Shown here: in pieces, positions 36,611 through 44,464 of the stretch
How the letters are laid out: each line of letters opens with the position of its first letter
How positions within the stretch are numbered: position 1 is the first letter of the stretch
From: Paracoccaceae bacterium
Lineage (GTDB): Bacteria > Pseudomonadota > Alphaproteobacteria > Rhodobacterales > Rhodobacteraceae
NCBI GenBank assembly: GCA_018223125.1
Contig: JAAEZA010000001.1
Span: forward strand, 115,007-179,006
Length of the DNA stretch: 64,000 bases
Direction: 5' to 3'
The notes under the pieces: generated by a model
What the model saw: only the letters and a program-made list of their open reading frames with translations
Databases searched by the model: none
Told to the model about the DNA's origin: nothing
Program-made: the position numbers and the translations under genes

Positions 36611-36646
36611 GTTTCCCGCGGAAACCTTGGCTGGAAGGGCCCTTCC
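36611..36646. repeat. Two adjacent palindromes upstream of the histidine kinase gene
   Basis: GTTTCC-CGC-GGAAAC (36611-36625) is followed by the perfect 14-bp palindrome GGAAGGGCCCTTCC (36633-36646), ending 18 bp before the kinase start. No T run follows, so operator sites or a leader structure are as likely as a terminator for ilvA. Confidence 0.4.
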
Positions 36647-36664
36647 GTCCGACGTGAAAAAACT

Positions 36665-37831
36665 GTGGCAAAATTGTGTCGTTGGCATAGATTAGCTTTT
36701 ACCCGCGCGCTATCCAACTCTGTATCAAGGAATAATTCGATTACACCTGAAAAACATCCCGATGAAGAACAGCGCCTGGAGACACTTCAGGAATACGAGG
36801 TGCTTGATACAGAGGCAGAAGTTGATTTCGATGATATCGTCGAGCTGGCATCCAGTATTTGTGATGTTCCGGTTTCATTGATCAGTCTTGTGGATGAAAA
36901 CCGCCAGTGGTTCAAAGCCAGGGTCGGTTTTGCACCGGAAGAAACGCCTCTTGATCAGTCGGTCTGCGCGCACGCCATTCTTGAGCAGGATTTTCTGGAA
37001 GTCGAAGATATGTCTGCTGACGGGCGCACGGTGGACAATCCCCTGCATGTCAGAGATCCGAGGGTGAACTTTTATGCCGGTGCCAATCTGGTCGCGCCGA
37101 ACGGGATGCCGATCGGAACGCTTTGTGTGCTGGATACAAAGCCCCGCAAGCTGACGGAGTTTCAGAAAAAGGCGTTGCAGACCCTTTCGAAACAGGTTGT
37201 GACCCAGTTGGAACTACGCAAGCGCCTGCGCACAGAGGCGGCTTTGCGCAGCGAAATGGACCACCGCGTCAAGAATTCGCTTCAGACCATCGCCTCGATC
37301 ACGCGGGTGGCGTCCCGCAAGATTACCGATCCTGACTCCCTTGATGTGTTGCGCCTGATCGAGCGGAGGATCGGTTCGGTTGCATCCCTTCATAGCGAGC
37401 TGATGGGGCGCGAAGGCAGCAACAGTCTGGAGGCGCGGGGCTATCTTGAAAAGGTGGGCAGGTTGCTCAGGGACGTTGCGCCTGATCATGTGGCCGTGAA
37501 GGTGCAAAGCGTGGAAACACCGCTCGTTTCCCGGAAAGCATCGGCTATTGGCATGATCGCCAGCGAGTTTCTTGCGAATTCGATCAAACATGCCTTTCCG
37601 GATAATCGTTCGGGGCAGGTCGATATCATTCTGGAACGTGTAAACGACAGCCGTTTAAAGCTGATTTGTCGTGATGATGGCGTTGGCCGGAAAAATCCGA
37701 CAGCGACCGAGACACGGGATACGGGACTTGGCGAAATGCTTATGTCAGCCGCCGCTGCGCAATTGGGTGGCAAGCTGCAAGAGTCCGCCGGTGTCAGTGG
37801 AACAGCGCTTTGCGTGGAATTTGACGGTTGA
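36665..37831 (+). CDS. GAF-domain sensor histidine kinase (HisKA_2/HWE type)
   Basis: A 388-residue soluble sensor kinase. The GAF domain covers about residues 40-185 (ISLVDENRQWFKARVGF, SVCAHAIL, IGTLCVLD). The phospho-acceptor His is in MDHRVKNSLQTI (residue 200), the HisKA_2 pattern, and the ATP site is in EFLANSIKHAFPD and CRDDGVG. The start is a GTG at 36665, without a strong ribosome site. Such kinases in Alphaproteobacteria often feed PhyR-type stress responses or light/redox signalling; no response regulator is adjacent, so the partner is unknown. Confidence 0.85.
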   Translation: MAKLCRWHRLAFTRALSNSVSRNNSITPEKHPDEEQRLETLQEYEVLDTEAEVDFDDIVELASSICDVPVSLISLVDENRQWFKARVGFAPEETPLDQSVCAHAILEQDFLEVEDMSADGRTVDNPLHVRDPRVNFYAGANLVAPNGMPIGTLCVLDTKPRKLTEFQKKALQTLSKQVVTQLELRKRLRTEAALRSEMDHRVKNSLQTIASITRVASRKITDPDSLDVLRLIERRIGSVASLHSELMGREGSNSLEARGYLEKVGRLLRDVAPDHVAVKVQSVETPLVSRKASAIGMIASEFLANSIKHAFPDNRSGQVDIILERVNDSRLKLICRDDGVGRKNPTATETRDTGLGEMLMSAAAAQLGGKLQESAGVSGTALCVEFDG

Positions 37832-37870
37832 TACCGATGCGGTTCAGTCGGAGCAAAGACGACCCAGCAT

Positions 37871-37904
37871 AAAAAAACGCCCGCAAGTCAGACCTGCGGG
37901 CGTT
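37871..37904 (-). terminator. Rho-independent terminator of the cold-shock gene
   Basis: A perfect 10-bp GC-rich stem (37876-37885 with 37895-37904) with a 9-base loop is followed, on the minus strand, by seven T residues. It lies 37 bp past the stop of the cold-shock protein gene. Confidence 0.85.
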
Positions 37905-37940
37905 CGAAACCAATAGGACAGTCCATGCCGCCCAAGCGAT

Positions 37941-38150
37941 TCAGTTTTGCATCGCCAGTTGGCCAGCAGAGGATTTACCATCGCGGCCTTGTTCGATTTC
38001 ATATGTTACTTTGTCGTTGTCGTTCAGGCCGGACAGACCTGCGCGCTCAACGGCAGAAATGTGTACAAACACATCTGCGCCACCGGCTTCAGGCTCGATA
38101 AAGCCAAAACCTTTAGTTGCGTTAAACCATTTTACGGTGCCATTAGCCAT
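37941..38150 (-). CDS. Cold-shock protein, CspA family
   Basis: A 69-residue single OB-fold RNA chaperone. The RNP1 motif KGFGFI and RNP2 motif DVFVHISA are intact. A strong AGGAG ribosome site precedes the start. The gene has its own terminator and a roughly 300-bp leader region, shared with the divergent DUF992 gene. It binds single-stranded RNA or DNA and melts message structure. Confidence 0.95.
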   Translation of the reverse strand: MANGTVKWFNATKGFGFIEPEAGGADVFVHISAVERAGLSGLNDNDKVTYEIEQGRDGKSSAGQLAMQN

Positions 38151-38452
38151 CGTAATTCTCCTAAATATGTACCACCCACAGAATGTGGTGGCTTGGTGCA
38201 GACGGGTCTCAGATCGGTACCGGCGACTGCAACAAAGAAGAAGAACGGAACGTGTGTGAAAGACGGCTCACAAGATGCTTATGCCACAAAGTTGCCCGCG
38301 AGGGAAGCGAATAAACTGCAGCTCCTTTTGTCGGAGGATTCCCGCCGGTTGTTTTGGTGCCGGCAGTCCATTGCAAAAAAAATCGGGAACCTTTGAGCAG
38401 GGCGCACGTTACCTCGCTGTAGCAGAAAAATTGCAACAACGAAGGAAATGAA
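38151..38452. promoter_or_regulatory. Divergent region and cspA-type leader
   Basis: A 302-bp non-coding spacer between the cold-shock gene and the DUF992 gene. On the minus strand a hairpin-capable segment (38171-38192, CCACC... with ...GGTGG) lies just upstream of the cspA-type ribosome site and could form a temperature-sensitive leader. No box pair was assigned with confidence. Confidence 0.4.
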
Positions 38453-38989
38453 ATGACACGCACATTCGCTAAAGCCGCCACCGCAGCCCTGATCGCAACA
38501 TCCCTGCCATTTGCAGCCTCTGCCAATGAAGGGACAGCGGATGAGTCCGCGAGGACCGAACTGCAAGCCCCGTTGAACTGGGATAACAAAGTTCAAGTCG
38601 GAGAGCTGACTTGTGCGCAGGAAGACCGCGAAAACCTGATCGTTTTCTCCAAAGCAAAGTTTGATTGTTCCTATACTTCCGCTGACACAGGGAATGTTGA
38701 ACATTACACAGGCACAGCGACCAAAGTTGGCGTCGATCTGACTGCCGAAAAAGTGGAAACCATGGTATGGTACGTCTTTGCCCCGACATCCGGTCTTGAG
38801 GCAGGTGGTCTGGAAGGCAACTTCGTAGGTGCAACAGCCGATGCCACTCTGGGTGCTGGTGGCGGTGGCCACGTTCTGATCGGTGGTCTGGACCGTTCCT
38901 TTGCACTACAACCGGCAGCCTTTTCCGGCACAACCGGTATCGGCGCCTCCATCGGTGTTGAAAAATTCAACCTTGATTACGACGGCTGA
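38453..38989 (+). CDS. DUF992 family exported protein
   Basis: A 178-residue protein with a signal peptide (residues 1-24, ending ...FAASANE). The mature part matches the DUF992 pattern: VGELTCAQED near the start, FDCSYTS, the middle MVWYVFAP, and the late GGHVLIGG ... SFALQPAAF. Two cysteines could form a disulphide in the periplasm. Function is unknown. A good GAAGGAAA ribosome site precedes it and a terminator follows. Confidence 0.8.
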   Translation: MTRTFAKAATAALIATSLPFAASANEGTADESARTELQAPLNWDNKVQVGELTCAQEDRENLIVFSKAKFDCSYTSADTGNVEHYTGTATKVGVDLTAEKVETMVWYVFAPTSGLEAGGLEGNFVGATADATLGAGGGGHVLIGGLDRSFALQPAAFSGTTGIGASIGVEKFNLDYDG

Positions 38990-39020
38990 TATTCCGGCCG
39001 TTTGACCGGACCCTCCCCGA

Positions 39021-39048
39021 AGCCCGCAGTGCAATGCTGCGGGCTTTT
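39021..39048 (+). terminator. Rho-independent terminator after the DUF992 gene
   Basis: A 9-bp stem AGCCCGCAG / CTGCGGGCT (39021-39029 with 39037-39045) with a seven-base loop is followed by TTTT. Confidence 0.8.
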
Positions 39049-39177
39049 GCCGTGGCGCAACGTTATTCGCGGCAGGGTCTTAAAGCGGGCGCAAATTTCT
39101 GGCCAGTCGGGAAGCGGGGATGTTACACACGCTGTGCTGCCGGATGCTGCGGCGAACTGTGACCAACCGAGGACCCT

Positions 39178-40338
39178 ATGGCGCTAGACCCAGAAACTTT
39201 CGACCTGTTGAAATCCACGCTGCAACGTTTTGTTCGCGAACGACTGGTGCCCCGTGAAGACGAGGTCGCAGAGACCAATACGATCCCGGAAGACATCCGC
39301 GCGGAGATGCGCGAACTGGGGCTATTCGGTCTTTCTATTCCCGAAGCCTTTGGCGGGTTGGGCCTTGATATGGAAGAAGAGGTCAATCTGGCCTTCGAGT
39401 TGGGTAAAACCTCTCCCGCGTTCCGTTCGCTGCTCGGGACCAACAACGGGATTGGCTCTCAGGGGTTGATCATGGACGGGACGGAAGCACAGAAGCAGCA
39501 CTATCTGCCCAAATTGGCCAGCGGCGAAATGATCGCCTCTTTCGCCCTGACCGAAGCGGAGGCCGGTTCGGATGCCCGCTCCCTGCGCACCACGGCCAGA
39601 CGGGACGGGGATGATTTCATTCTGAATGGGACCAAGCGGTATATTACCAATGCGCCCCATGCCGGATTGTTCACCGTCTTTGCCCGCACCCAAGACCCGG
39701 ATAACCCCGAGGGCAGCATCACCGCCTTTCTGGTTGAAGCCGGCACGCCGGGCCTGAGTATCGGGCCTGTGGATAAAAAGATGGGCCAGCAGGGATCGCT
39801 GACCAGTGATGTAATCTTTGAGGACTGCCGCGTGCCTGCCTCTGCAGTGCTGGGTGAAAAAACAGGGCAGGGGTTTCGCACCGCTATGAAGGTGCTGGAT
39901 CGCGGGCGGCTGCATATTTCAGCGGTTTGCGTCGGGGCGGCAGAGCGGTTGATCGCGGACAGTTTGGATTACGCGATGGAACGCAAGCAGTTCGGCCAGC
40001 CGATCGCCGAATTCCAGCTGGTTCAGGCCATGCTGGCCGACAGCCGTGCAGAGGCGTTTGCCGCCCGTTGTATGGTGCTGGAAACCGCCCGCGCCAAGGA
40101 CCGCGCGGAAGTGGTGACCACAGATGCGGCCTGTTGCAAGATGTATGCCAGTGAAATGGTCGGGCGGGTTGCGGATCGTGCAGTTCAGATCCACGGTGGC
40201 GCCGGCTATATGTCCGAATATGCCATTGAACGGTTCTACCGCGATGTGCGGTTGTTCCGGATCTATGAGGGCACGACCCAGATCCAGCAGCTTGTAATCG
40301 CGCGCAATATGATCAAACAGCGTAAGTCAGAGCTGTGA
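39178..40338 (+). CDS. Acyl-CoA dehydrogenase
   Basis: A 386-residue flavoprotein that introduces the alpha-beta double bond in acyl-CoA. Family motifs are FALTEAEAGSDARSLRTTA (FAD and substrate binding), the QFGQPIAEFQLVQAMLAD helix and the C-terminal RDVRLFRIYEGTTQIQQLVIAR. The Glu in YEGTTQIQ is the likely catalytic base. It stands alone between a terminator and a convergent operon. Chain-length preference cannot be read. Confidence 0.92.
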   Translation: MALDPETFDLLKSTLQRFVRERLVPREDEVAETNTIPEDIRAEMRELGLFGLSIPEAFGGLGLDMEEEVNLAFELGKTSPAFRSLLGTNNGIGSQGLIMDGTEAQKQHYLPKLASGEMIASFALTEAEAGSDARSLRTTARRDGDDFILNGTKRYITNAPHAGLFTVFARTQDPDNPEGSITAFLVEAGTPGLSIGPVDKKMGQQGSLTSDVIFEDCRVPASAVLGEKTGQGFRTAMKVLDRGRLHISAVCVGAAERLIADSLDYAMERKQFGQPIAEFQLVQAMLADSRAEAFAARCMVLETARAKDRAEVVTTDAACCKMYASEMVGRVADRAVQIHGGAGYMSEYAIERFYRDVRLFRIYEGTTQIQQLVIARNMIKQRKSEL

Positions 40339-40346
40339 CCGATAAG

Positions 40347-40367
40347 GCGGGGGCATTCTGCCCCCGC
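40347..40367 (+). terminator. Hairpin after the acyl-CoA dehydrogenase gene
   Basis: A 9-bp GC stem GCGGGGGCA / TGCCCCCGC with a TTC loop. A run of five T follows about 15 bp later, so it is a plausible terminator between the two convergent genes. Confidence 0.6.
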
Positions 40368-40407
40368 GCCCCCTGAGGATATTTTTCCCAAAAAGAGCGT
40401 TTGGGGC

Positions 40408-41574
40408 TTAGCTGTCCCCGATCGTCCAGTCGCGGCCTTTGGTGCCGAATAATTCATAGCCGTCGTCTTTGACGCAAAGCGTGTCTTCCAGTTTAATAAA
40501 GCCTCTTCTGGGGTGGAGCATGGTGGTCTCTACCGACAGGATCATATTGCTGCGCAATGGTTTATCCGCGTCACGGTTTTCATAGGCGACAGGGTGGTTT
40601 GTCATCAGGAACGGTGCTTCGTGGCTGATTAGCCCCATGCCGTGTGCAAAGAAATCAGTGTGGGCGGCGTTCTTTTGGGTGCAGCGGCAGGCTTCTCCGG
40701 CGGCGATCACCTCTGCCCCTGTTGCGCCCGCGCGGATTTTGGCGAAGGCGGCCTGTTGGGTTTCTTCCACCTCGGCCAGAAGATCCTGAAGTTCGCTGTC
40801 CGGATCGCCCAGCACCCCCATACGGCAGATGTCTCCGATGTAACCCTGCAAGTTGCCGCCGGAATCAATCGACAGTACTTCGCCTTCTGCCCATGTCTGG
40901 TTCGACGCCGCGCGATTGTGGCTGCTGCCAAGGGTCAGCAGGCAGTATTCAAACATCAGCCCGCGCCGCGTTTCCTCCTGCCGCAGACGTTCGATAATCT
41001 CGAACTTGCTGTCTCCGGCTTTGGCACCGCGAATGGTGGCTTGCATCGCATCGGTGATGGACTCCGATGCCTGCCGCAGCAGCTTCAGCTCCCGTTCTGT
41101 TTTGACCGCCCGCAGTTCTTCCAGAACGCCCGTCGCGTCATGCAGAGTGGCCTGCGGCATGTCCTGCGCGATTTGCGCGGCGGCGTTCATTGGCAGAAAA
41201 GAAGGTTCGACACCGATCCGCCCTGCGCTGACGCCCATTCGCGCCAGATGCTCCAGCGCCTGTTGTGTGGAATCCACGCTGGTCCATGACATTGTATAAA
41301 TGTGCTCGGGCCAGAAAGGGTGGTTCTCGTTCTCGCCGCCTTCCATCCTGTTGCCCACATAGGCGGTCTTGTCGACGGCGCCCTTGATGTAAACAAGTAC
41401 CGGCAGATAGCGGCTGTGGCCGATTGCATCCATGGCAGAGAAAAAGATGAACTGATACCCACCGAGCAGGTAGCGGACATTGTGTTTTGACGTGATGAGC
41501 AGTGCATCAAGCCCTGCATCATCCATCAGGTCGTCAAGATGGGAAAAACTGTAATCCAGATCGGGTTTCGTCAT
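40408..41574 (-). CDS. M24 family metalloenzyme (Xaa-Pro peptidase / creatinase fold)
   Basis: A 388-residue pita-bread-fold enzyme with an N-terminal creatinase-like domain (residues about 10-150) and the M24 catalytic domain. Ligand candidates are Asp in LSIDSGG, Asp in IGDICRM, His in FAHGMGLISHE, Glu in LSVETTML and Glu in IKLEDTL, so the metal site looks complete. The start at 41574 lies one base past the upstream cupin stop; a longer frame would overlap the cupin gene. It is the last gene of the Tm-1/PEP-hydrolase/cupin operon beside a sugar ABC transporter, so it may cleave an amide or C-N bond of the imported compound rather than a peptide. That is inference. Confidence 0.85.
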   Translation of the reverse strand: MTKPDLDYSFSHLDDLMDDAGLDALLITSKHNVRYLLGGYQFIFFSAMDAIGHSRYLPVLVYIKGAVDKTAYVGNRMEGGENENHPFWPEHIYTMSWTSVDSTQQALEHLARMGVSAGRIGVEPSFLPMNAAAQIAQDMPQATLHDATGVLEELRAVKTERELKLLRQASESITDAMQATIRGAKAGDSKFEIIERLRQEETRRGLMFEYCLLTLGSSHNRAASNQTWAEGEVLSIDSGGNLQGYIGDICRMGVLGDPDSELQDLLAEVEETQQAAFAKIRAGATGAEVIAAGEACRCTQKNAAHTDFFAHGMGLISHEAPFLMTNHPVAYENRDADKPLRSNMILSVETTMLHPRRGFIKLEDTLCVKDDGYELFGTKGRDWTIGDS

Positions 41575-41575
41575 G

Positions 41576-42004
41576 TCAGCCTGCCTTGAGTTCTTCTTTC
41601 GGGATGATGCGGAAATCCGGCGCGTCCCGCAGCATTTTTTCGGGTCCGGTGGGGGAATAGACCACAAACAGTTGCATTGGCACGTCGCCGGTGTTGAGCG
41701 TGGAATGAAAGCGGCTGTCGGGCACGAAGATTGTACAACCTGCGTTGACCTCGCGGGTGTCGGGCTGGCCGCTTTCGTCTTCAACCATCTGTTCGCCGGT
41801 GCCGCTGATCACAAATATGATCTCTTCTGCGCCGGGGTGGTTGTGGCGGGAATGGCCCTGTCCGGGTGGCACAAAGACAACGCCAGCGGAGAATTGCGAC
41901 GCGCCGTTCACTTCCGGTGCGGTGGTCAGTGCCAGACGTCCCCAGTCAAACCCGAAGTTGTCCACGTCATCGGGATAGGTGAAATATTTGTCGGTTTCGC
42001 TCAT
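41576..42004 (-). CDS. Cupin-domain protein
   Basis: A 142-residue single-domain cupin. The first motif HSRHNHPGAEEIIFVISG gives the His/Glu metal ligands and the second lies in FVPDSRFHSTLNTGD, with one further His. It could isomerise or oxidise a small molecule, or simply bind it. It lies 5 bp after the PEP-hydrolase-like gene and one base before the M24 gene, so it belongs to the same operon. Confidence 0.85.
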   Translation of the reverse strand: MSETDKYFTYPDDVDNFGFDWGRLALTTAPEVNGASQFSAGVVFVPPGQGHSRHNHPGAEEIIFVISGTGEQMVEDESGQPDTREVNAGCTIFVPDSRFHSTLNTGDVPMQLFVVYSPTGPEKMLRDAPDFRIIPKEELKAG

Positions 42005-42009
42005 GTGAG

Positions 42010-42852
42010 TTATCCTTTTGGTGTAATGTCGATGGATTTGAAATCTTTGATCTGGTCGCGGATGGCGGTTTCCGCTGGCAGGCGTTCCGCGCTGCTGGCA
42101 CCGTAGAACCCGTGGCAGCGGTCGCAGTGATTCAGCACATAGGCGGCATCATCGGGCATGCTGATCGGTCCGCCGTGGCACAGGATGATAGCATCCTCGC
42201 GTACAGAGTGGGCTGCAGCGGCAATGGCATCTATTTCGGCCACGCAGTCATCCATTGATTTGGCTGAAGTGGCCCCGATCGCGCCCCCCGTTGTTACCCC
42301 CATATGGGCCACGATGATGTCTGCGCCGGCCTTGGTCATGGCGATGGCTTCGTCGGGGGTGAACACATAAGGGGTGGTCAGCAGGTCTGCCTCATGGGCC
42401 TGCCGGATCATATCCACTTCCAGCCCGTAGCCCATTCCGGTTTCCTCAAAGCTCTGGCGCATCATGCCGTCAAACAGACCGATGGTGGGGAAGTTCTGCA
42501 CCCCGGAAAAGCCCATGGCCTTCAGTTCGGCCAGAAACTGCGGCATCAATATGAAGGGATCGGTTCCGTTTACGCCCGCCAGAACCGGCGTTTGTTTAAC
42601 GACGGGGAGCACTTCGACCGCCATTTCCTTCACGATTTCATTGGCATTGCCATAAGCAAGCAATCCCGCCGCCGAACCGCGCCCCGCCATGCGGTAGCGG
42701 CCCGAATTATAGATGATAATCAGATCGATGCCGCCGGCTTCTTCGGATTTGGCCGACAAGCCGGTACCGGCCCCGCCACCGATGATGGGGCGGTTTTCTG
42801 CGATCATCCTGTTGAAATTTTCAAGAATACTGGTGCGGTCAATATAGGGCAT
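42010..42852 (-). CDS. Phosphoenolpyruvate hydrolase-family TIM-barrel protein
   Basis: A 280-residue protein of the PEP-hydrolase-like family, fused to the UPF0261 domain in plant Tm-1 relatives and in some bacteria. Landmarks are [17 protein letters not shown] at the N terminus, [25 protein letters not shown] and [10 protein letters not shown]. It follows the Tm-1-like gene by 3 bp; the two are the split form of one two-domain unit. The real reaction is not established, and the PEP-hydrolase name comes from related C-C/C-P enzymes. Confidence 0.85.
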   Translation of the reverse strand: MPYIDRTSILENFNRMIAENRPIIGGGAGTGLSAKSEEAGGIDLIIIYNSGRYRMAGRGSAAGLLAYGNANEIVKEMAVEVLPVVKQTPVLAGVNGTDPFILMPQFLAELKAMGFSGVQNFPTIGLFDGMMRQSFEETGMGYGLEVDMIRQAHEADLLTTPYVFTPDEAIAMTKAGADIIVAHMGVTTGGAIGATSAKSMDDCVAEIDAIAAAAHSVREDAIILCHGGPISMPDDAAYVLNHCDRCHGFYGASSAERLPAETAIRDQIKDFKSIDITPKG

Positions 42853-42855
42853 GGG

Positions 42856-44061
42856 TTAGTGGTCCTGTTGCAGGGATTGAAAAGCGTCAACGGCAGCGGC
42901 CGGGAATGCCGGATCATTGATATGGTGGGGCAAGCGGATGAGCTTGCGCTGCGCGGTTTGTTTGAGTTTGGCTTCCAGAGTGTCGAATAGTGCGGCGCTG
43001 GCCTCGGGGTGGTGGAACGGTCCATCTTTGATGTCGAGCGCGGAAACTCCGCCTTCGGGGATCAGCAATGTCACCGGCCCGCGGCATTTGTTGAGCTTGG
43101 CCGCGATCCACGCGCCGATTTGCGCGTTTTCGTCCGGCGTGGTGCGCATCAGGGTGACATTTGCGTTGTGGTTGTAAAACTGCCTGTCTGCGAAACGCTC
43201 CGGAACGGTTTCGGGTGCCCAGAAGTTCACCATATCCACCGCACCGGGTGCGCCGACCCAAGGCTTTCGGGCGCGGGCCACGGCGTCAAGCCGCGCTGCA
43301 CCGGAAGGGAGAACGCCGCCCAAGAGTTCGTCGGCTATTTCCGTCAGGGTCATATCCATCACCCCGCACAGATAGCCGCTGTCGAGCAAGCTTTCTAATG
43401 TCCGCCCGCCGGTGCCGGTGGCGTGAAAAACGACGCAATCGTAATCCTGCTTCATCTGCGCGGTGATCTGTGTGACGCAAGGGGTGGTGACGCCAAACAT
43501 GGAAAGACCGAGCGACGGCTTTTCGACAATCGGGCGCAGGTAGGGGCTTGCCGTCATTCCAAGCAGGGCTTGTGCTGCATTGTGCAGGATGTTCCGGCTG
43601 AGCCGGTTCAGTCCGGCAAGATCGGTGACGGAGGGGATGACGATCGTGTCGGAACTGCCGATATAGGGGGCCATATCACCGGAAGCCAGCGTGCTGACAA
43701 GAATTTTCGGAAGGCCGTAGGGCAGGGCGCGCAGCCCTTCGCAGACCATCGCACTGCCACCACCGCCGCCGATCCCGATAATCGCGCTGATATCTTTCTG
43801 TCGTGTCGAACAGAATCGGGCGAAAGCTTCCCCCATGGCGTGAACCGCATGGCCACGGTCGCTGCCATCCAGAACGTAATCCGCGCCCTTCGGGTGGCAG
43901 GCCGCCACATCACGGGCAGAGACATCGGCCTTATCTGTTTCGGGGCGGGTGGAGAGATCCACAGTCACAACAGGCAGAACACCGCGCCTAAGCAGAACGG
44001 CAAGATAATCGAGTTCTTCGGACTTCGTGTCGAAAGTTCCGGCTAGATAAAGTTTGGACAC
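42856..44061 (-). CDS. Tm-1-like (UPF0261) ATP-binding domain protein
   Basis: About 401 residues of the UPF0261 family, related to the ATP-binding N-terminal domain of tomato Tm-1. It begins KLYLAGTFDTKSEELDYLA, the family signature, followed by a glycine-rich segment IIGIGGGGGSAMV and VFHATGTGGRTLESLL. The GTG at 44061 is chosen because GGGAGGG sits six bases upstream; the frame from 44100 lacks such a site. It is the first gene of the four-gene minus operon and diverges from the sugar ABC operon. Bacterial function is unknown. Confidence 0.86.
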   Translation of the reverse strand: MSKLYLAGTFDTKSEELDYLAVLLRRGVLPVVTVDLSTRPETDKADVSARDVAACHPKGADYVLDGSDRGHAVHAMGEAFARFCSTRQKDISAIIGIGGGGGSAMVCEGLRALPYGLPKILVSTLASGDMAPYIGSSDTIVIPSVTDLAGLNRLSRNILHNAAQALLGMTASPYLRPIVEKPSLGLSMFGVTTPCVTQITAQMKQDYDCVVFHATGTGGRTLESLLDSGYLCGVMDMTLTEIADELLGGVLPSGAARLDAVARARKPWVGAPGAVDMVNFWAPETVPERFADRQFYNHNANVTLMRTTPDENAQIGAWIAAKLNKCRGPVTLLIPEGGVSALDIKDGPFHHPEASAALFDTLEAKLKQTAQRKLIRLPHHINDPAFPAAAVDAFQSLQQDH

Positions 44062-44142
44062 TTGAAACCCTCCCGTTTCAACCGTGAATAGTTCTTGCAA
44101 GGCACGCGCCCGTTACGCGTGTCTTCTTCCCTGTGAATCCAA

Positions 44143-44157
44143 TCTGGTCCGGCCAGA
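44143..44157. promoter_or_regulatory. Candidate GntR operator upstream of the Tm-1 operon
   Basis: TCTGG-TCCGG-CCAGA is a perfect 5+5 inverted repeat. Read on the minus strand it matches the other sites (TGGTNNNACCA) except at one half-site base. It lies about 85 bp upstream of the Tm-1-like start, within reach of its promoter. Confidence 0.5.
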
Positions 44158-44306
44158 ATGGGCAAAATCGGAGCGAGTCGTAAAGCCCTATTTTTTGAGA
44201 AGCTCCGTGATGGGAGCAGTTTGATATTGTATTTTTCAAATAAAATATAGGTATTTTACCGTGTTTCGAGCCGGATTTGCTGCCAGGGGTGATCAAAAAC
44301 AATTTC

Positions 44307-44333
44307 TTGACTTGATCCCTTAACTGGTATTAC
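44307..44333 (+). promoter_or_regulatory. Candidate promoter of the sugar ABC operon
   Basis: TTGACT (44307-44312) and TATTAC (44328-44333), 15 bp apart, resemble sigma-70 boxes. The -10 box lies inside the operator palindrome at 44325-44335. The spacing is short, so the assignment is tentative. Confidence 0.45.
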
Positions 44334-44335
44334 CA
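44325..44335. promoter_or_regulatory. Candidate GntR (FadR-type) operator, sugar ABC operon
   Basis: TGGTATTACCA is a perfect inverted repeat with the TGGT-N3-ACCA form used by several FadR-subfamily regulators such as PdhR. It covers the likely -10 element. Two further matches lie at 54111 and 54279 near the regulator's own operon. Confidence 0.62.
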
Positions 44336-44464
44336 AAAGTAACACAGGAGACGAATACCTCTGTTTGTTGCCGGTACATGGGAGTGCGGCGGAACAGGGC
44401 GAATGGAGAATTAAGGCCGGCAGCAGAAAAGCCGGACGAAACTGCATATTTGGGAGGAAAACTT

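Larger units (their letters stand above)
44062..44464. promoter_or_regulatory. Divergent regulatory region, Tm-1 operon / sugar ABC operon
   Basis: A 403-bp gene-free spacer, AT-rich at 44188-44270. It carries a palindrome near each operon start (44145-44155 and 44325-44335, listed separately) and a candidate promoter for the ABC operon. A strong GGGAGGA ribosome site precedes the binding-protein start. Confidence 0.7.
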
